Part shown: in pieces, positions 1-7,171 of the stretch
Layout: each line of letters opens with the position of its first letter
How positions within the stretch are numbered: position 1 is the first letter of the stretch
NCBI RefSeq assembly: GCF_000272405.2
Contig: NZ_AJZM02000082.1
Span: 1-29,207 of the forward strand
DNA from: Vibrio tasmaniensis 1F-187
GTDB taxonomy: Bacteria; Pseudomonadota; Gammaproteobacteria; Enterobacterales; Vibrionaceae
Direction: 5' to 3'
Length of the DNA: 29,207 nt
Notes under the pieces: model-generated
Seen by the model: only the letters and a program-made list of their open reading frames with translations
Told to the model about the DNA's origin: nothing
Databases searched by the model: none
Translations under genes and position numbers: made by a program

Positions 1-183
1 GGTAAAACAACTTTCAGTTCCGGTAACCGCCGCTGGTTGAATCGCGACACCAAACGTTTCAGAAGCTCCGACAATTGAGCTAGGAGTCGCGACTTCAACT
101 ACCTTGTACAGTGCAGCATTCGCGTTAGTTGCAGCCAAAACTAAGGCTGCAACTGTTGTTAATTTAAATTTATTACAAGTCAT
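1..183 (-). CDS. DUF3466-family exported protein, N-terminal part only
   Basis: An ATG at 181-183 (minus strand) opens a frame that stays open for 61 codons to the window edge, so only the N-terminus is visible. It begins with a classic signal peptide: a basic start (MTCNKFK), a hydrophobic core (TTVAALVLAAT) and an Ala-X-Ala cleavage site (NANA, then ALYKVVEV). The mature start resembles the Vibrio DUF3466 proteins found next to uup; that family match is from memory. Its function is unknown and it is likely periplasmic or surface-located. The uup stop lies only 9 nt upstream, and a purine-rich AGGAAAG lies 13 nt before the ATG inside the uup tail, so it is probably the last or a late gene of the rlmKL-uup operon. 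Confidence 0.7.
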   Translation of the reverse strand, partial: MTCNKFKLTTVAALVLAATNANAALYKVVEVATPSSIVGASETFGVAIQPAAVTGTESCFT

Positions 184-192
184 GATTACTTC

Positions 193-2109
193 TTAACTTT
201 CCTGTTGTAGTGCCTCGAGCTCTTCCCAGCGCTCAAAAGCAACTTCAAGCTCCTGCTCTGCTGCAGATAGCTTATCTAATACTGGTTGTGTCTGCTCTAC
301 AGATTTTGAAAAGAAGCTAGGATCGTTGACTTCTTCCTGAAGAGTTTCAATTTGAGTTTCCAATTCTTCCAAACGCAAAGGTAGCGCTTCTAGTTCTCGT
401 TGTAGCTTATACGATAACTTCTTAGCTTTAGCCTTAACTGGCGCAGTTTTGGGAGTTTCCTCAACTACTTTCTCTGGCTTTGATGGCTTTTCAACCTGTC
501 GGTACTCTATAGCCTGCTTTCTTTGTTGCTGAGCATCGTGGTAACCACCAACAAATTCTTCAACAACGCCGTTGCCTTCAAAAATCCAACTTGTCATAAC
601 CGTGTTATCAACAAACTGTCGATCGTGGCTCACTAAAAGAAGCGTACCCTGATAGTTGGCAAGCAAATCTTCTAAAAGTTCCAAAGTTTCGATATCTAGA
701 TCGTTGGTTGGCTCATCGAGAATCAATAAGTTATTCGACTTAAGGAAAATACGAGCTAATAACAGGCGGTTTTTCTCACCACCAGACAGTGCCTTCACAG
801 GAGTGCGAGCACGTTTAGGAGAGAACAAGAAATCTTGTAGGTAGCTCAGTGCATGGCGCTCACGGCCGCCTACTGTCACTTCTTGCTTACCATCCGCCAG
901 ATTGTCAATTACTGACTTCTCAGGGTCTAGAATTTCTCGATATTGGTCGAAGTAAGCCACTTCAAGTTTAGTACCACAATGCAGACGGCCAGAATCAGGC
1001 TTCAGCTGATCAAGAAGCAGTTTAAGCACGGTACTCTTACCACAGCCATTAGGGCCGATCAGAGCAATACGATCACCACGCATAATGTTGAAGCTGAAAT
1101 CTTTAACAATCTCTTTGCCTTCAAAGCCAAAGTTAAGATTCTCTGCTTCGAATACAATCTTGCCTGAACGTTGACCATCATCGATCTGAATAACCGCTTT
1201 ACCCTGCACTTCACGACGATTGATGCGCTCTTCACGCAACTTCTTAAGTGCACGTACACGGCCTTCGTTACGCGTTCGACGAGCTTTAATACCCTGACGA
1301 ATCCACACTTCTTCTTGAGCAAGCTTTTTATCGAATTCAGCGTTCTGCATCTCTTCGACACGTAACGCTTCTTCTTTCTCTAGCAAGTAGTTTTCGTAAT
1401 CGCCAGGGAACGAGCTCAGCTTGCCGCGATCAAGATCGACAATGCGAGTTGCCATTGATTTGATGAAAGCACGGTCATGCGAGATAAAGATGATTGAACC
1501 ACGGAAGTCTTTCAGGAAGCCTTCTAACCATTCGATTGTCGCAACATCTAGGTGGTTAGTCGGTTCGTCGAGTAGAAGTACGTCTGGGTCACATACAAGC
1601 GCACGAGCAAGCGCCGCTTTACGTTGCCAACCACCAGACAAATCCGTCAGTTTTGTTTCAGCAGTGAGTTTAAGCGCCGCCATTACGTTACTTACGCGAT
1701 CTTCGAAGCGCCATGCGTTGGCATGATCCAACTGCTCTTGCACACGAGTAAGACGATTTAAGTTCTTTTCGCTAGGGTCAGTACCAATGAGATCCAAAAG
1801 ATCATGATAGATCTTCAGCTGTTCGCCGATTTCCGCTAGGCCACCAGCAACGTAATCATAAACGGTGCCTTCTTCATTACGCGGTGGATCTTGCTCAAGG
1901 CGAGACACAACCACATCTTGTGTGATTTGCATCTTACCGTCGTCCATGATGATGTTCCCTGACAGGATTTTCATCAACGTAGACTTACCCGCGCCATTGC
2001 GCCCTACTAAACACACACGTTCGTTTTCTTGCAGTGCAAAGTCCGCACGATCTAATAACGGGTGATCGCCAAACGCTAATTGCCCGTTATGAATTGTAAG
2101 TAATGCCAT
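193..2109 (-). CDS. uup: ABC-F ATPase Uup
   Basis: A soluble protein of 638 residues with two ABC ATPase domains and no membrane segments, the ABC-F layout. Domain 1 has Walker A GRNGAGKST (about 36-44), signature LSGGW (157-161) and Walker B LLLDEPTNHLD (178-188). Domain 2 has Walker A GPNGCGKST (352-360), signature LSGGE (441-445) and LLILDEPTNDLD (461-472). A charged helical linker (about 235-310) separates them, and a basic/acidic coiled-coil tail (about 565-638) is the C-terminal DNA/RNA-binding extension typical of Uup, which separates it from EttA and YheS. ABC-F proteins act at the ribosomal E site; Uup also affects precise excision of transposons in E. coli. Its start overlaps the end of the glutaredoxin-like gene by 23 nt, which points to cotranslation. 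Confidence 0.93.
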   Translation of the reverse strand: MALLTIHNGQLAFGDHPLLDRADFALQENERVCLVGRNGAGKSTLMKILSGNIIMDDGKMQITQDVVVSRLEQDPPRNEEGTVYDYVAGGLAEIGEQLKIYHDLLDLIGTDPSEKNLNRLTRVQEQLDHANAWRFEDRVSNVMAALKLTAETKLTDLSGGWQRKAALARALVCDPDVLLLDEPTNHLDVATIEWLEGFLKDFRGSIIFISHDRAFIKSMATRIVDLDRGKLSSFPGDYENYLLEKEEALRVEEMQNAEFDKKLAQEEVWIRQGIKARRTRNEGRVRALKKLREERINRREVQGKAVIQIDDGQRSGKIVFEAENLNFGFEGKEIVKDFSFNIMRGDRIALIGPNGCGKSTVLKLLLDQLKPDSGRLHCGTKLEVAYFDQYREILDPEKSVIDNLADGKQEVTVGGRERHALSYLQDFLFSPKRARTPVKALSGGEKNRLLLARIFLKSNNLLILDEPTNDLDIETLELLEDLLANYQGTLLLVSHDRQFVDNTVMTSWIFEGNGVVEEFVGGYHDAQQQRKQAIEYRQVEKPSKPEKVVEETPKTAPVKAKAKKLSYKLQRELEALPLRLEELETQIETLQEEVNDPSFFSKSVEQTQPVLDKLSAAEQELEVAFERWEELEALQQES

Positions 2110-2347
2110 TCTTTTTTAACCAATCATTAAGTTCTAACAAGCCAAATGGCCAGTTAAGCTCTGAGCTTTGAGAAAAGTCAGAGCTTTCAAATTTGAGCAC
2201 CGGAATAGTGACCCCGTAACGGGAAAAGAGCTCATCATCAAATGCAATGTCGACAACGTTGACGTGATGGCTAATGTTTAACTGTTCCGTGAGTTTGAAT
2301 GCCATCTCACATAGATGGCACCCTTCTGTACTGTAGAGAGTCAGCAC
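2087..2347 (-). CDS. Glutaredoxin-like thiol-disulfide protein (DUF836 type)
   Basis: An 86-residue thioredoxin-fold protein with an N-terminal redox motif CHLC (residues 10-13) after a short strand (LTLYSTEG), and the cis-proline region TIPVL further on. This matches the small glutaredoxin-like (DUF836) family. Substrates are unknown. The start is GTG at 2345-2347, chosen because an AAGGA Shine-Dalgarno lies 6 nt upstream (2354-2358) and the redox motif sits at the expected distance. It lies 25 nt after rlmKL and overlaps uup by 23 nt, so it is inside the operon and probably translationally coupled to uup. Confidence 0.85.
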   Translation of the reverse strand: MLTLYSTEGCHLCEMAFKLTEQLNISHHVNVVDIAFDDELFSRYGVTIPVLKFESSDFSQSSELNWPFGLLELNDWLKKNGITYNS

Positions 2348-2372
2348 GCTATATCCTTATACAATCTCTTAA

Positions 2373-4493
2373 TTACTTATGTGTAATCAACCAGCAGTTA
2401 TGAATGTGCTTGTTACGAGAGAAGTCCAATGGAAGCGTTTTAGATGAGATGTTCTGAGCTTTGAGACCTAACTCTTCTAGGCCTTCTACATCCATTTTGA
2501 AGTGACGCTTGTTGTTAGAGAACACAATTGTGCCTTCTTCACGAAGAAGACGCTTAAGGTTTTCCATCAATTGAATGTGATCACGCTGAACATCAAAAGA
2601 TTGATCCATACGCTTAGAGTTTGAGAACGTTGGGGGATCAATGAAGATCAGGTCGTAAGAACCCTGCTCTTTAACCAACCACTGTAAGCAGTCGGCTTGA
2701 ACAAACTGATGTTGACGACCAACACGGCCATTAAGCTCCATGTTCTGTTTTGCCCACTCAAGGTAGGTATTAGACATGTCAACGGTTGTTGTAGAGCGTG
2801 CACCACCCACAGCAGCATGAACAGAGGCACTGCCTGTGTAAGCAAACAAGTTAAGGAAATCTTTACCTGCAGCCATTTCGCCGATACGACGACGAGTGAT
2901 CTTATGATCTAAGAACAAGCCCGTATCTAAGTAGTCATGAAGATTAACAATCAGCTTAACGCCGTATTCGTTCACTTCTAGGTTAGAGGAGTCTTGAGCC
3001 ATTTTTTGATATTGAGATCGGCCTTTCTGCTTCTGACGAACCTTAAGAACCACGTTGTTTGCTTCAACGCCAGTGACTTGAATAGAAGCACGGATGATAT
3101 CTGTTAAGCGACGTTTTGCTTTCTCTTCCGGTACATCTTTAGGTGCTGCGTATTCTTGAATCACTAGGTGACCTGGGTATACGTCAATCGCTACATTGTA
3201 TTCTGGTAAGTCCGCATCGTAGATACGGTAACAATCTAATTGCTCTTTCTTAGCCCACTTGCCAATTTTACCGATGTTCTTTTTAAGACGGTTTGCGAAG
3301 TCTGGGGCAATAAGTTGCTCTTGTTCACCCGTTGGACGCTCTGACATCGGACGGTCTGAAATTGAGTAGTTCTTTTGGTGACACGGTAACGCACCATTGT
3401 TCAATTTGAACTGTTTGTCTGCACGCATACGTAAGCAGCTAAGCAGTTCGTCAGAACTAGAGAAGATAGACGCGTTACAACCGCCAAATTCCGCTTTAAG
3501 TTGTGCACCGAATGCCGTGTAAAGTGCAATCAAACCCGGCTCTGTGCCAAGACGCTCACCATAAGGTGGGTTAGAAACAATCACACCATCAGCAAACTCT
3601 GTAGGACGCTTAAGCTTTGCAGCATCGCCTACTTCGAATTCAATCAGCTCTTCAACACCAGCACGACGAGCATTGTCACGCGCTGTTTTGATCATGCGCT
3701 CGTCATTGTCGTAGCCATAGAACTTACATTCTACTTTCTTAACGCCACGACGACCTTGAACGTTCGCTTCAGCTTTCACTTCAGCCCACAGTTCTGGTTC
3801 AAAATCTTCTAGTGATTCAAAACACCACTTCTGGCGTTTAACACCTGGAGCCATGTTCGCAGCCATCATTGCCGCTTCAATCACTAACGTACCTGAACCA
3901 CACATTGGGTCTAGGAAAGGCTTAGTCGCATCCCAGCCACTACGAAGAAGAATCGCTGCAGCAAGGGTTTCACGCAATGGTGCGCGGCCTGATTCTGGAC
4001 GATAACCACGTTGGTGAAGACCGCTACCTACCATATCAACACCAAGAATCGCTTTATCACGATGTAGACGAACGTGAATACGAATATCTGGATTTTCTTT
4101 GCTGATAGACGGACGAGGCAAAGACTTTTTCTCAAAGCTATCAACAACGGCATCTTTTACTTTCATCGCACCGTATTGGCTATTACGGATTTCGTTGTTT
4201 GTACCGTTAAAGTCAACAACAAAACGCTTAGAGCTATGGAATTGATTTACCCAGTTAACCGCGGTGGTTGATAGGTACAAATCCATGTCGTCCATACAAG
4301 TGAATTCAGAAAGGACACGTACAAATCTAGAAGCCAAACGACTCCATAAACAACAACGATAAATTTGCTCATTGGTCGCTTTGAATTTAACACCTGCTTG
4401 AACAGGTTTTGCATTTGTAATCCCTAGTTGGGTTAGTTCTTCAACTAATAAATTCTCAAGGCCGTTTGAGGTAACCGCTAGATATTGATTCAT
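2373..4493 (-). CDS. rlmL: Bifunctional 23S rRNA methyltransferase RlmKL
   Basis: A 706-residue fusion of two methyltransferases. The N-terminal half carries a THUMP RNA-binding region (about 45-155) and a SAM-binding fold with LDPMCGSGT (194-202) and the amino-methylase motif SNPPYGE (307-313); in E. coli this half makes m2G2445. The C-terminal half has a second SAM site [10 protein letters not shown] (548-557) and [11 protein letters not shown] (619-629), and makes m7G2069. Both modifications lie in the peptidyl-transferase region of 23S rRNA. The length agrees with E. coli RlmKL (about 700). It heads the operon rlmKL-glutaredoxin-uup-DUF3466, with its own promoter in the 509-bp gap upstream. 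The start is ATG at 4491-4493; no strong Shine-Dalgarno is visible. Confidence 0.95.
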   Translation of the reverse strand: MNQYLAVTSNGLENLLVEELTQLGITNAKPVQAGVKFKATNEQIYRCCLWSRLASRFVRVLSEFTCMDDMDLYLSTTAVNWVNQFHSSKRFVVDFNGTNNEIRNSQYGAMKVKDAVVDSFEKKSLPRPSISKENPDIRIHVRLHRDKAILGVDMVGSGLHQRGYRPESGRAPLRETLAAAILLRSGWDATKPFLDPMCGSGTLVIEAAMMAANMAPGVKRQKWCFESLEDFEPELWAEVKAEANVQGRRGVKKVECKFYGYDNDERMIKTARDNARRAGVEELIEFEVGDAAKLKRPTEFADGVIVSNPPYGERLGTEPGLIALYTAFGAQLKAEFGGCNASIFSSSDELLSCLRMRADKQFKLNNGALPCHQKNYSISDRPMSERPTGEQEQLIAPDFANRLKKNIGKIGKWAKKEQLDCYRIYDADLPEYNVAIDVYPGHLVIQEYAAPKDVPEEKAKRRLTDIIRASIQVTGVEANNVVLKVRQKQKGRSQYQKMAQDSSNLEVNEYGVKLIVNLHDYLDTGLFLDHKITRRRIGEMAAGKDFLNLFAYTGSASVHAAVGGARSTTTVDMSNTYLEWAKQNMELNGRVGRQHQFVQADCLQWLVKEQGSYDLIFIDPPTFSNSKRMDQSFDVQRDHIQLMENLKRLLREEGTIVFSNNKRHFKMDVEGLEELGLKAQNISSKTLPLDFSRNKHIHNCWLITHK

Positions 4494-4523
4494 AGTGTTC
4501 TTTTATTGATAAAAATTAGCTCG

Positions 4524-4529
4524 ATTATA
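4524..4529 (-). promoter_or_regulatory. Candidate -10 element of the rlmKL operon
   Basis: A perfect TATAAT on the minus strand, about 30 nt upstream of the rlmKL ATG. No good -35 hexamer is found 16-18 bp further up, so this is a partial promoter call. Confidence 0.4.
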
Positions 4530-4700
4530 CCTGAATTTGTTATTAGAGCATCACACTAAACTTGTCTTTTCATTGAATCTTTCGACTAACTGGCTAGCAA
4601 ACACACAGTCATGAAGCGATCGCTTACCCACATCCCCTTAGAACATAAGACTTATCAAATCAGCACAATTTATGACCAAACATCGGCCAATGCGGCGGCG

Positions 4701-4714
4701 TGAATTTATATTCA
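4701..4714. promoter_or_regulatory. ArgR-box-like palindrome
   Basis: TGAATTTATATTCA matches the core of the E. coli ARG box (TGAAT, four A/T, ATTCA) in every fixed position, within a 16-bp perfect inverted repeat GTGAAT-TTAT-ATTCAC (4700-4715). Functional ARG boxes usually come in pairs about 3 bp apart; no second box is seen on either side. It lies about 210 bp upstream of rlmKL. Confidence 0.35.
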
Positions 4715-4911
4715 CCTTAAAATTGGTATATACCAGGGCCAATTTAAGACTGAAAGTTAGCTACAAAGGCACAAAAACAGGGAATAAAGGGAGGTAATTT
4801 ACACTTCTGCCGATGAAAATAGGCAGAAATTAAGATGAAAAAACAGTCACAAGTTCACTAATTAAATAGTTAAGCGGTGATGTATTTATCTGGATGAGGT
4901 TTTTTAGGCAC

Positions 4912-4936
4912 AAAAAAATCGGCTATTGAGCCGATT
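4912..4936 (-). terminator. Intrinsic terminator after zapC
   Basis: On the minus strand an 8-bp perfect stem AATCGGCT / AGCCGATT with a 4-nt loop (4917-4936) is followed by seven T (complement of 4912-4918). It lies about 65 nt after the zapC stop. Confidence 0.85.
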
Positions 4937-5002
4937 CTAAGGAAGGTTTGATAGGTTTATGCGTTGCAATGTGTGTTAGAAATGATGAACTAAACTGGGG
5001 AA

Positions 5003-5557
5003 TTAACCGACCATTGCAATATGTGTATGGTGAAAATGAAGAATAGAGTTCGCGTCTACCATCCTATCGTGCATCACTTTAATCGAGTCTCCAAAGCTTA
5101 ACCCTTTTGAAGGTGTGAGCAGAAACTCTTCTAAGTCGACAAATGCACATAGGCTCGCACACTCTCCCACTTCCAATACAATGAAGTAACCTAGGCTATG
5201 CTCGTTATTCATTTGTACGATATCCCCTTCTTGAGGAGATTCGTGGCCAGCGCCTTGTGAATCGAAGAACCAGCTTTTAGGCTGTACAGGCTTGTGGAAG
5301 CGCTTTGCTGCCACACAATATAGTGCGAGTTCAGCTTGGCGAGGCTCAGACAGTTCTAAGCCAGAAATTTGTTCTTTGAAGGTTTGGTATGAAGATGCGT
5401 CATCAACGGTGAATTCATTATCTCTAAACGCGCAGTCCACCAGCTTATTGCGGACCAGATTCGTTTTGAAAATCATATCCTCTCCGAGGTTTAGCATTAA
5501 TGAACATTGCTGCTCATCGTAATACCAACTCCATGTATCGCTAGGTTTAAGCATCAT
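5003..5557 (-). CDS. zapC: Cell division protein ZapC
   Basis: A 184-residue cytoplasmic protein. The N-terminus MMLKPSDTWSWYYDEQQ lines up residue for residue with the E. coli ZapC start as I recall it, and the length agrees (about 180). ZapC binds FtsZ and promotes lateral association of protofilaments in the Z ring. It has no catalytic motif or membrane segment. Two ATG codons are adjacent (5552-5557); I take the first because it gives the family length, but the Shine-Dalgarno is weak and does not decide. It stands alone, with the pyrD terminator upstream (5639-5667) and its own terminator downstream. The position between pyrD and rlmKL is the same as in E. coli. Confidence 0.88.
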   Translation of the reverse strand: MMLKPSDTWSWYYDEQQCSLMLNLGEDMIFKTNLVRNKLVDCAFRDNEFTVDDASSYQTFKEQISGLELSEPRQAELALYCVAAKRFHKPVQPKSWFFDSQGAGHESPQEGDIVQMNNEHSLGYFIVLEVGECASLCAFVDLEEFLLTPSKGLSFGDSIKVMHDRMVDANSILHFHHTHIAMVG

Positions 5558-5597
5558 TTCGTCTCACACTGTTGAACCATTCCATTAGGTAAAACGC

Positions 5598-5624
5598 AAA
5601 ATTACCTTCAATTACAGTAATTTT
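5598..5624. repeat. Inverted repeat upstream of zapC
   Basis: AAAATTAC (5598-5605) and GTAATTTT (5617-5624) form an 8-bp inverted repeat with an 11-bp spacer, about 40-65 bp upstream of the zapC start, a promoter-proximal position. The right arm also belongs to the palindrome AGTAATTTTACT. It may be an operator; no regulator is recognised. Confidence 0.3.
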
Positions 5625-5638
5625 ACTGAGCAATAGGC

Positions 5639-5667
5639 AAAAAAAAAGAGGAAATGAATTCCTCTTT
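5639..5667 (-). terminator. Intrinsic terminator between pyrD and zapC
   Basis: On the minus strand a 9-bp stem AAAGAGGAA / TTCCTCTTT with a 5-nt loop (5645-5667) is followed by a run of T (complement of the A run from 5639). It lies about 150 nt past the pyrD stop and before zapC, so the two genes are probably separate transcription units. Confidence 0.8.
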
Positions 5668-5770
5668 CTTATCGCTTCTCTCTACAACTCAGTGAGTTAC
5701 AGTGTCTCTTTTAGTAAGACGATGCCAAATTATAGCTTTCCTAAAATAACCAAATCTTTTTGATAACTCT

Positions 5771-5804
5771 GTTTATAAAAGCTCTGGGTTTATAAAAGAT
5801 CTGG
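5771..5804. repeat. 17-bp tandem duplication after pyrD
   Basis: Two head-to-tail copies, GTTTATAAAAGCTCTGG (5771-5787) and GTTTATAAAAGATCTGG (5788-5804), differ at one base and begin 10 bp from the pyrD stop codon. It looks like a recent slippage duplication in the 3' untranslated region. Confidence 0.8.
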
Positions 5805-5814
5805 TTTTCGGGGA

Positions 5815-6825
5815 CTATAAATTTTTAACGATGTCGCCTACAAGACCAGGGCCTTTGTAGATGAAACCAGAGTAAACTTGTACAAGCTTCGCGCCTGCCA
5901 TCATTTTCTCTTTCGCAGCGACGTAAGAGTCAACGCCACCTACCCCGATGATCGGTAATTGGTCACCCAACTCTTCGTGAAGTTTACGAACCACTTCAGT
6001 ACTGCGAGATTGAACTGGACGTCCACTTAGGCCACCCGCTTCATCGCAATGTTTCATGCCTTCAACGATTGAACGATCCAATGTTGTGTTTGTTGCGATC
6101 ACACCATCGATCTTATTTTTGATCAATGATTCACAAATTTGGCTAATTTCGTCATCACTTAGATCCGGAGCAATCTTAAGAGCAAGAGGAACATATTTAC
6201 CATGCTTCTCTTCTAGTTCAGATTGTTTCGTTTTAAGTTCAGACAATAGATCGTCTAGAGCTTCGCCGTATTGTAGAGAACGAAGTCCTGGAGTATTTGG
6301 TGAAGAGATGTTCACAGCAATGTAACCAGCGTATTGATATACCTTCTCCATACAGATCAAGTAATCTTCAGCGCCCTTTTCAATTGGTGTGTCTTTGTTC
6401 TTACCGATGTTGATACCTAAGATGCCGTCGTAGTTCGACTTCTTAACGTTCTCAATAAGATTGTCGACGCCTAGGTTATTGAACCCCATGCGGTTGATGA
6501 TACCTTCAGCTTCAACAAGACGGAACAGACGTGGTTTGTCATTACCGGCTTGTGGACGAGGAGTTACCGTTCCTACTTCAACGAAACCAAAACCCATTGC
6601 GCCAAATGCATCAATACATTCGCCGTTTTTATCTAGGCCAGCCGCTAGGCCAACTGGGTTTTTAAAAGTAAGACCCATGCATTCTACAGGTCGATTAGGT
6701 AATTGTTGGCGATACAAAAGATCAATAGGAGTGCCTGTGAAGCGTTTGAAATTTTGAATTGCAAGATCATGTGCCTTTTCGGCATCAAGTTGGAAAAAGC
6801 CAGTTCTGGCTAGACGGTAGAGCAT
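5815..6825 (-). CDS. pyrD: Dihydroorotate dehydrogenase (quinone), class 2
   Basis: 336 residues, equal to the E. coli enzyme. It oxidises dihydroorotate to orotate in pyrimidine synthesis, passing electrons through FMN to ubiquinone at the inner membrane. The N-terminal helices ([23 protein letters not shown]) are the class 2 membrane/quinone module. The catalytic serine of class 2 enzymes is Ser175 in [12 protein letters not shown] (171-182), with Asn172 next to it. FMN-binding segments [10 protein letters not shown] (59-68), GVIATNTT (241-248), GLSGRP (265-270) and GVGGV (294-298) are present. The ATG at 6823-6825 is preceded by a perfect GGAGG (6830-6834). The leader contains a hairpin with a U run directly before this Shine-Dalgarno, described separately. 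Confidence 0.97.
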   Translation of the reverse strand: MLYRLARTGFFQLDAEKAHDLAIQNFKRFTGTPIDLLYRQQLPNRPVECMGLTFKNPVGLAAGLDKNGECIDAFGAMGFGFVEVGTVTPRPQAGNDKPRLFRLVEAEGIINRMGFNNLGVDNLIENVKKSNYDGILGINIGKNKDTPIEKGAEDYLICMEKVYQYAGYIAVNISSPNTPGLRSLQYGEALDDLLSELKTKQSELEEKHGKYVPLALKIAPDLSDDEISQICESLIKNKIDGVIATNTTLDRSIVEGMKHCDEAGGLSGRPVQSRSTEVVRKLHEELGDQLPIIGVGGVDSYVAAKEKMMAGAKLVQVYSGFIYKGPGLVGDIVKNL

Positions 6826-6839
6826 TGTGCCTCCGATAG

Positions 6840-6863
6840 AAAAAAGCCCCGTGTAAACGGGGC
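6840..6863 (-). terminator. Terminator-like hairpin in the pyrD leader
   Basis: On the minus strand GCCCCGT / ACGGGGC (6846-6863, 4-nt loop) is followed by six T (complement of 6840-6845). It ends only 14 nt before the start codon and 5 nt before the Shine-Dalgarno. No promoter fits between hairpin and gene, so pyrD transcripts must either begin at the hairpin or read through it. It is therefore a candidate attenuator rather than a plain end-of-gene terminator. Confidence 0.75.
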
Positions 6864-6866
6864 GAT

Positions 6867-6895
6867 ATTATTTACTTATTTACTCAACTATTCAA
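6867..6895 (-). promoter_or_regulatory. Candidate pyrD promoter
   Basis: Minus strand TTGAAT (6890-6895), a 17-bp spacer and AATAAT (6867-6872). The expected start site, 6-8 nt downstream, falls on the C run of the 5' arm of the leader hairpin (6859-6862), the kind of start region used for CTP-sensitive start-site choice in E. coli pyrC and pyrD. Confidence 0.5.
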
Positions 6896-7050
6896 TCTAT
6901 TACTGTCTGTAAGGGTAAGATAATCGAGTTTGTTAGCGAATGAGGTTCTTTATTAAGCAAACGTTATCGTTTCAGCAGTCAGTTTACTCATTTCTAGTCT
7001 CTACCATATTACAGCCACCCACTCTTTTAACAACAAGCAAGGTGTCCACG

Positions 7051-7086
7051 AAGTGGGTCCGTCAAAAGAAGTGGGTCCGTCAAAAA
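7051..7086. repeat. 18-bp tandem repeat
   Basis: AAGTGGGTCCGTCAAAAG (7051-7068) is followed at once by AAGTGGGTCCGTCAAAAA (7069-7086), one base different. The first copy overlaps a short hairpin CCAC-GAA-GTGG (7046-7056). Read on the minus strand each unit contains TTGACGGACCCACTT. Confidence 0.85.
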
Positions 7087-7115
7087 TCGTTAGACCTATT
7101 GATGCCACTTTATAG

Positions 7116-7161
7116 AAACGATAAAGGCAAACCTTATGGCCTGCCCTTATGTCTTTCGTTT
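7116..7161. repeat. Long imperfect inverted repeat after gdhB
   Basis: Arms AAACGATAAAGGCA (7116-7129) and 7142-7161 (TGCCCTTAT, five unpaired bases, TCGTTT) pair with a bulge and some G-U pairs around a 12-nt loop. It starts about 10 nt after the gdhB stop, so it could stabilise the 3' end of that mRNA. A U run is lacking on the minus strand. Confidence 0.45.
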
Positions 7162-7171
7162 TATCTCATCA

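Larger units (their letters stand above)
4494..5002. other. 509-bp gap rich in palindromes between rlmKL and zapC
   Basis: No convincing gene is seen on either strand. The gap holds a TATAAT for rlmKL (minus), the zapC terminator, an ArgR-like palindrome, the palindrome GGTATATACC at 4725-4734 nested in a longer inverted repeat (CTTAAAATTGG at 4715-4725 against CCAATTTAAG at about 4739-4748, one base missing), and TTCTGCC/GGCAGAA (4805-4811 / 4822-4828). A strong AGGGAGG at about 4788-4795 (plus) has no start codon at a useful distance. Confidence 0.6.
6896..7171. other. Gap between gdhB and the pyrD promoter
   Basis: No convincing gene. It contains an 18-bp tandem repeat (7051-7086) and a long imperfect hairpin. 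A plus-strand frame of 107 codons (6940-7263) crosses the repeat and the gdhB 3' end but has no ribosome-binding site or family resemblance. No intrinsic terminator with a clear U run on the minus strand follows gdhB before the pyrD leader hairpin. Confidence 0.5.

Noticed and set aside
4805..4828. TTCTGCC/GGCAGAA inverted repeat as a terminator
   Set aside because: The 10-nt loop is large and neither strand has a U run after the stem.
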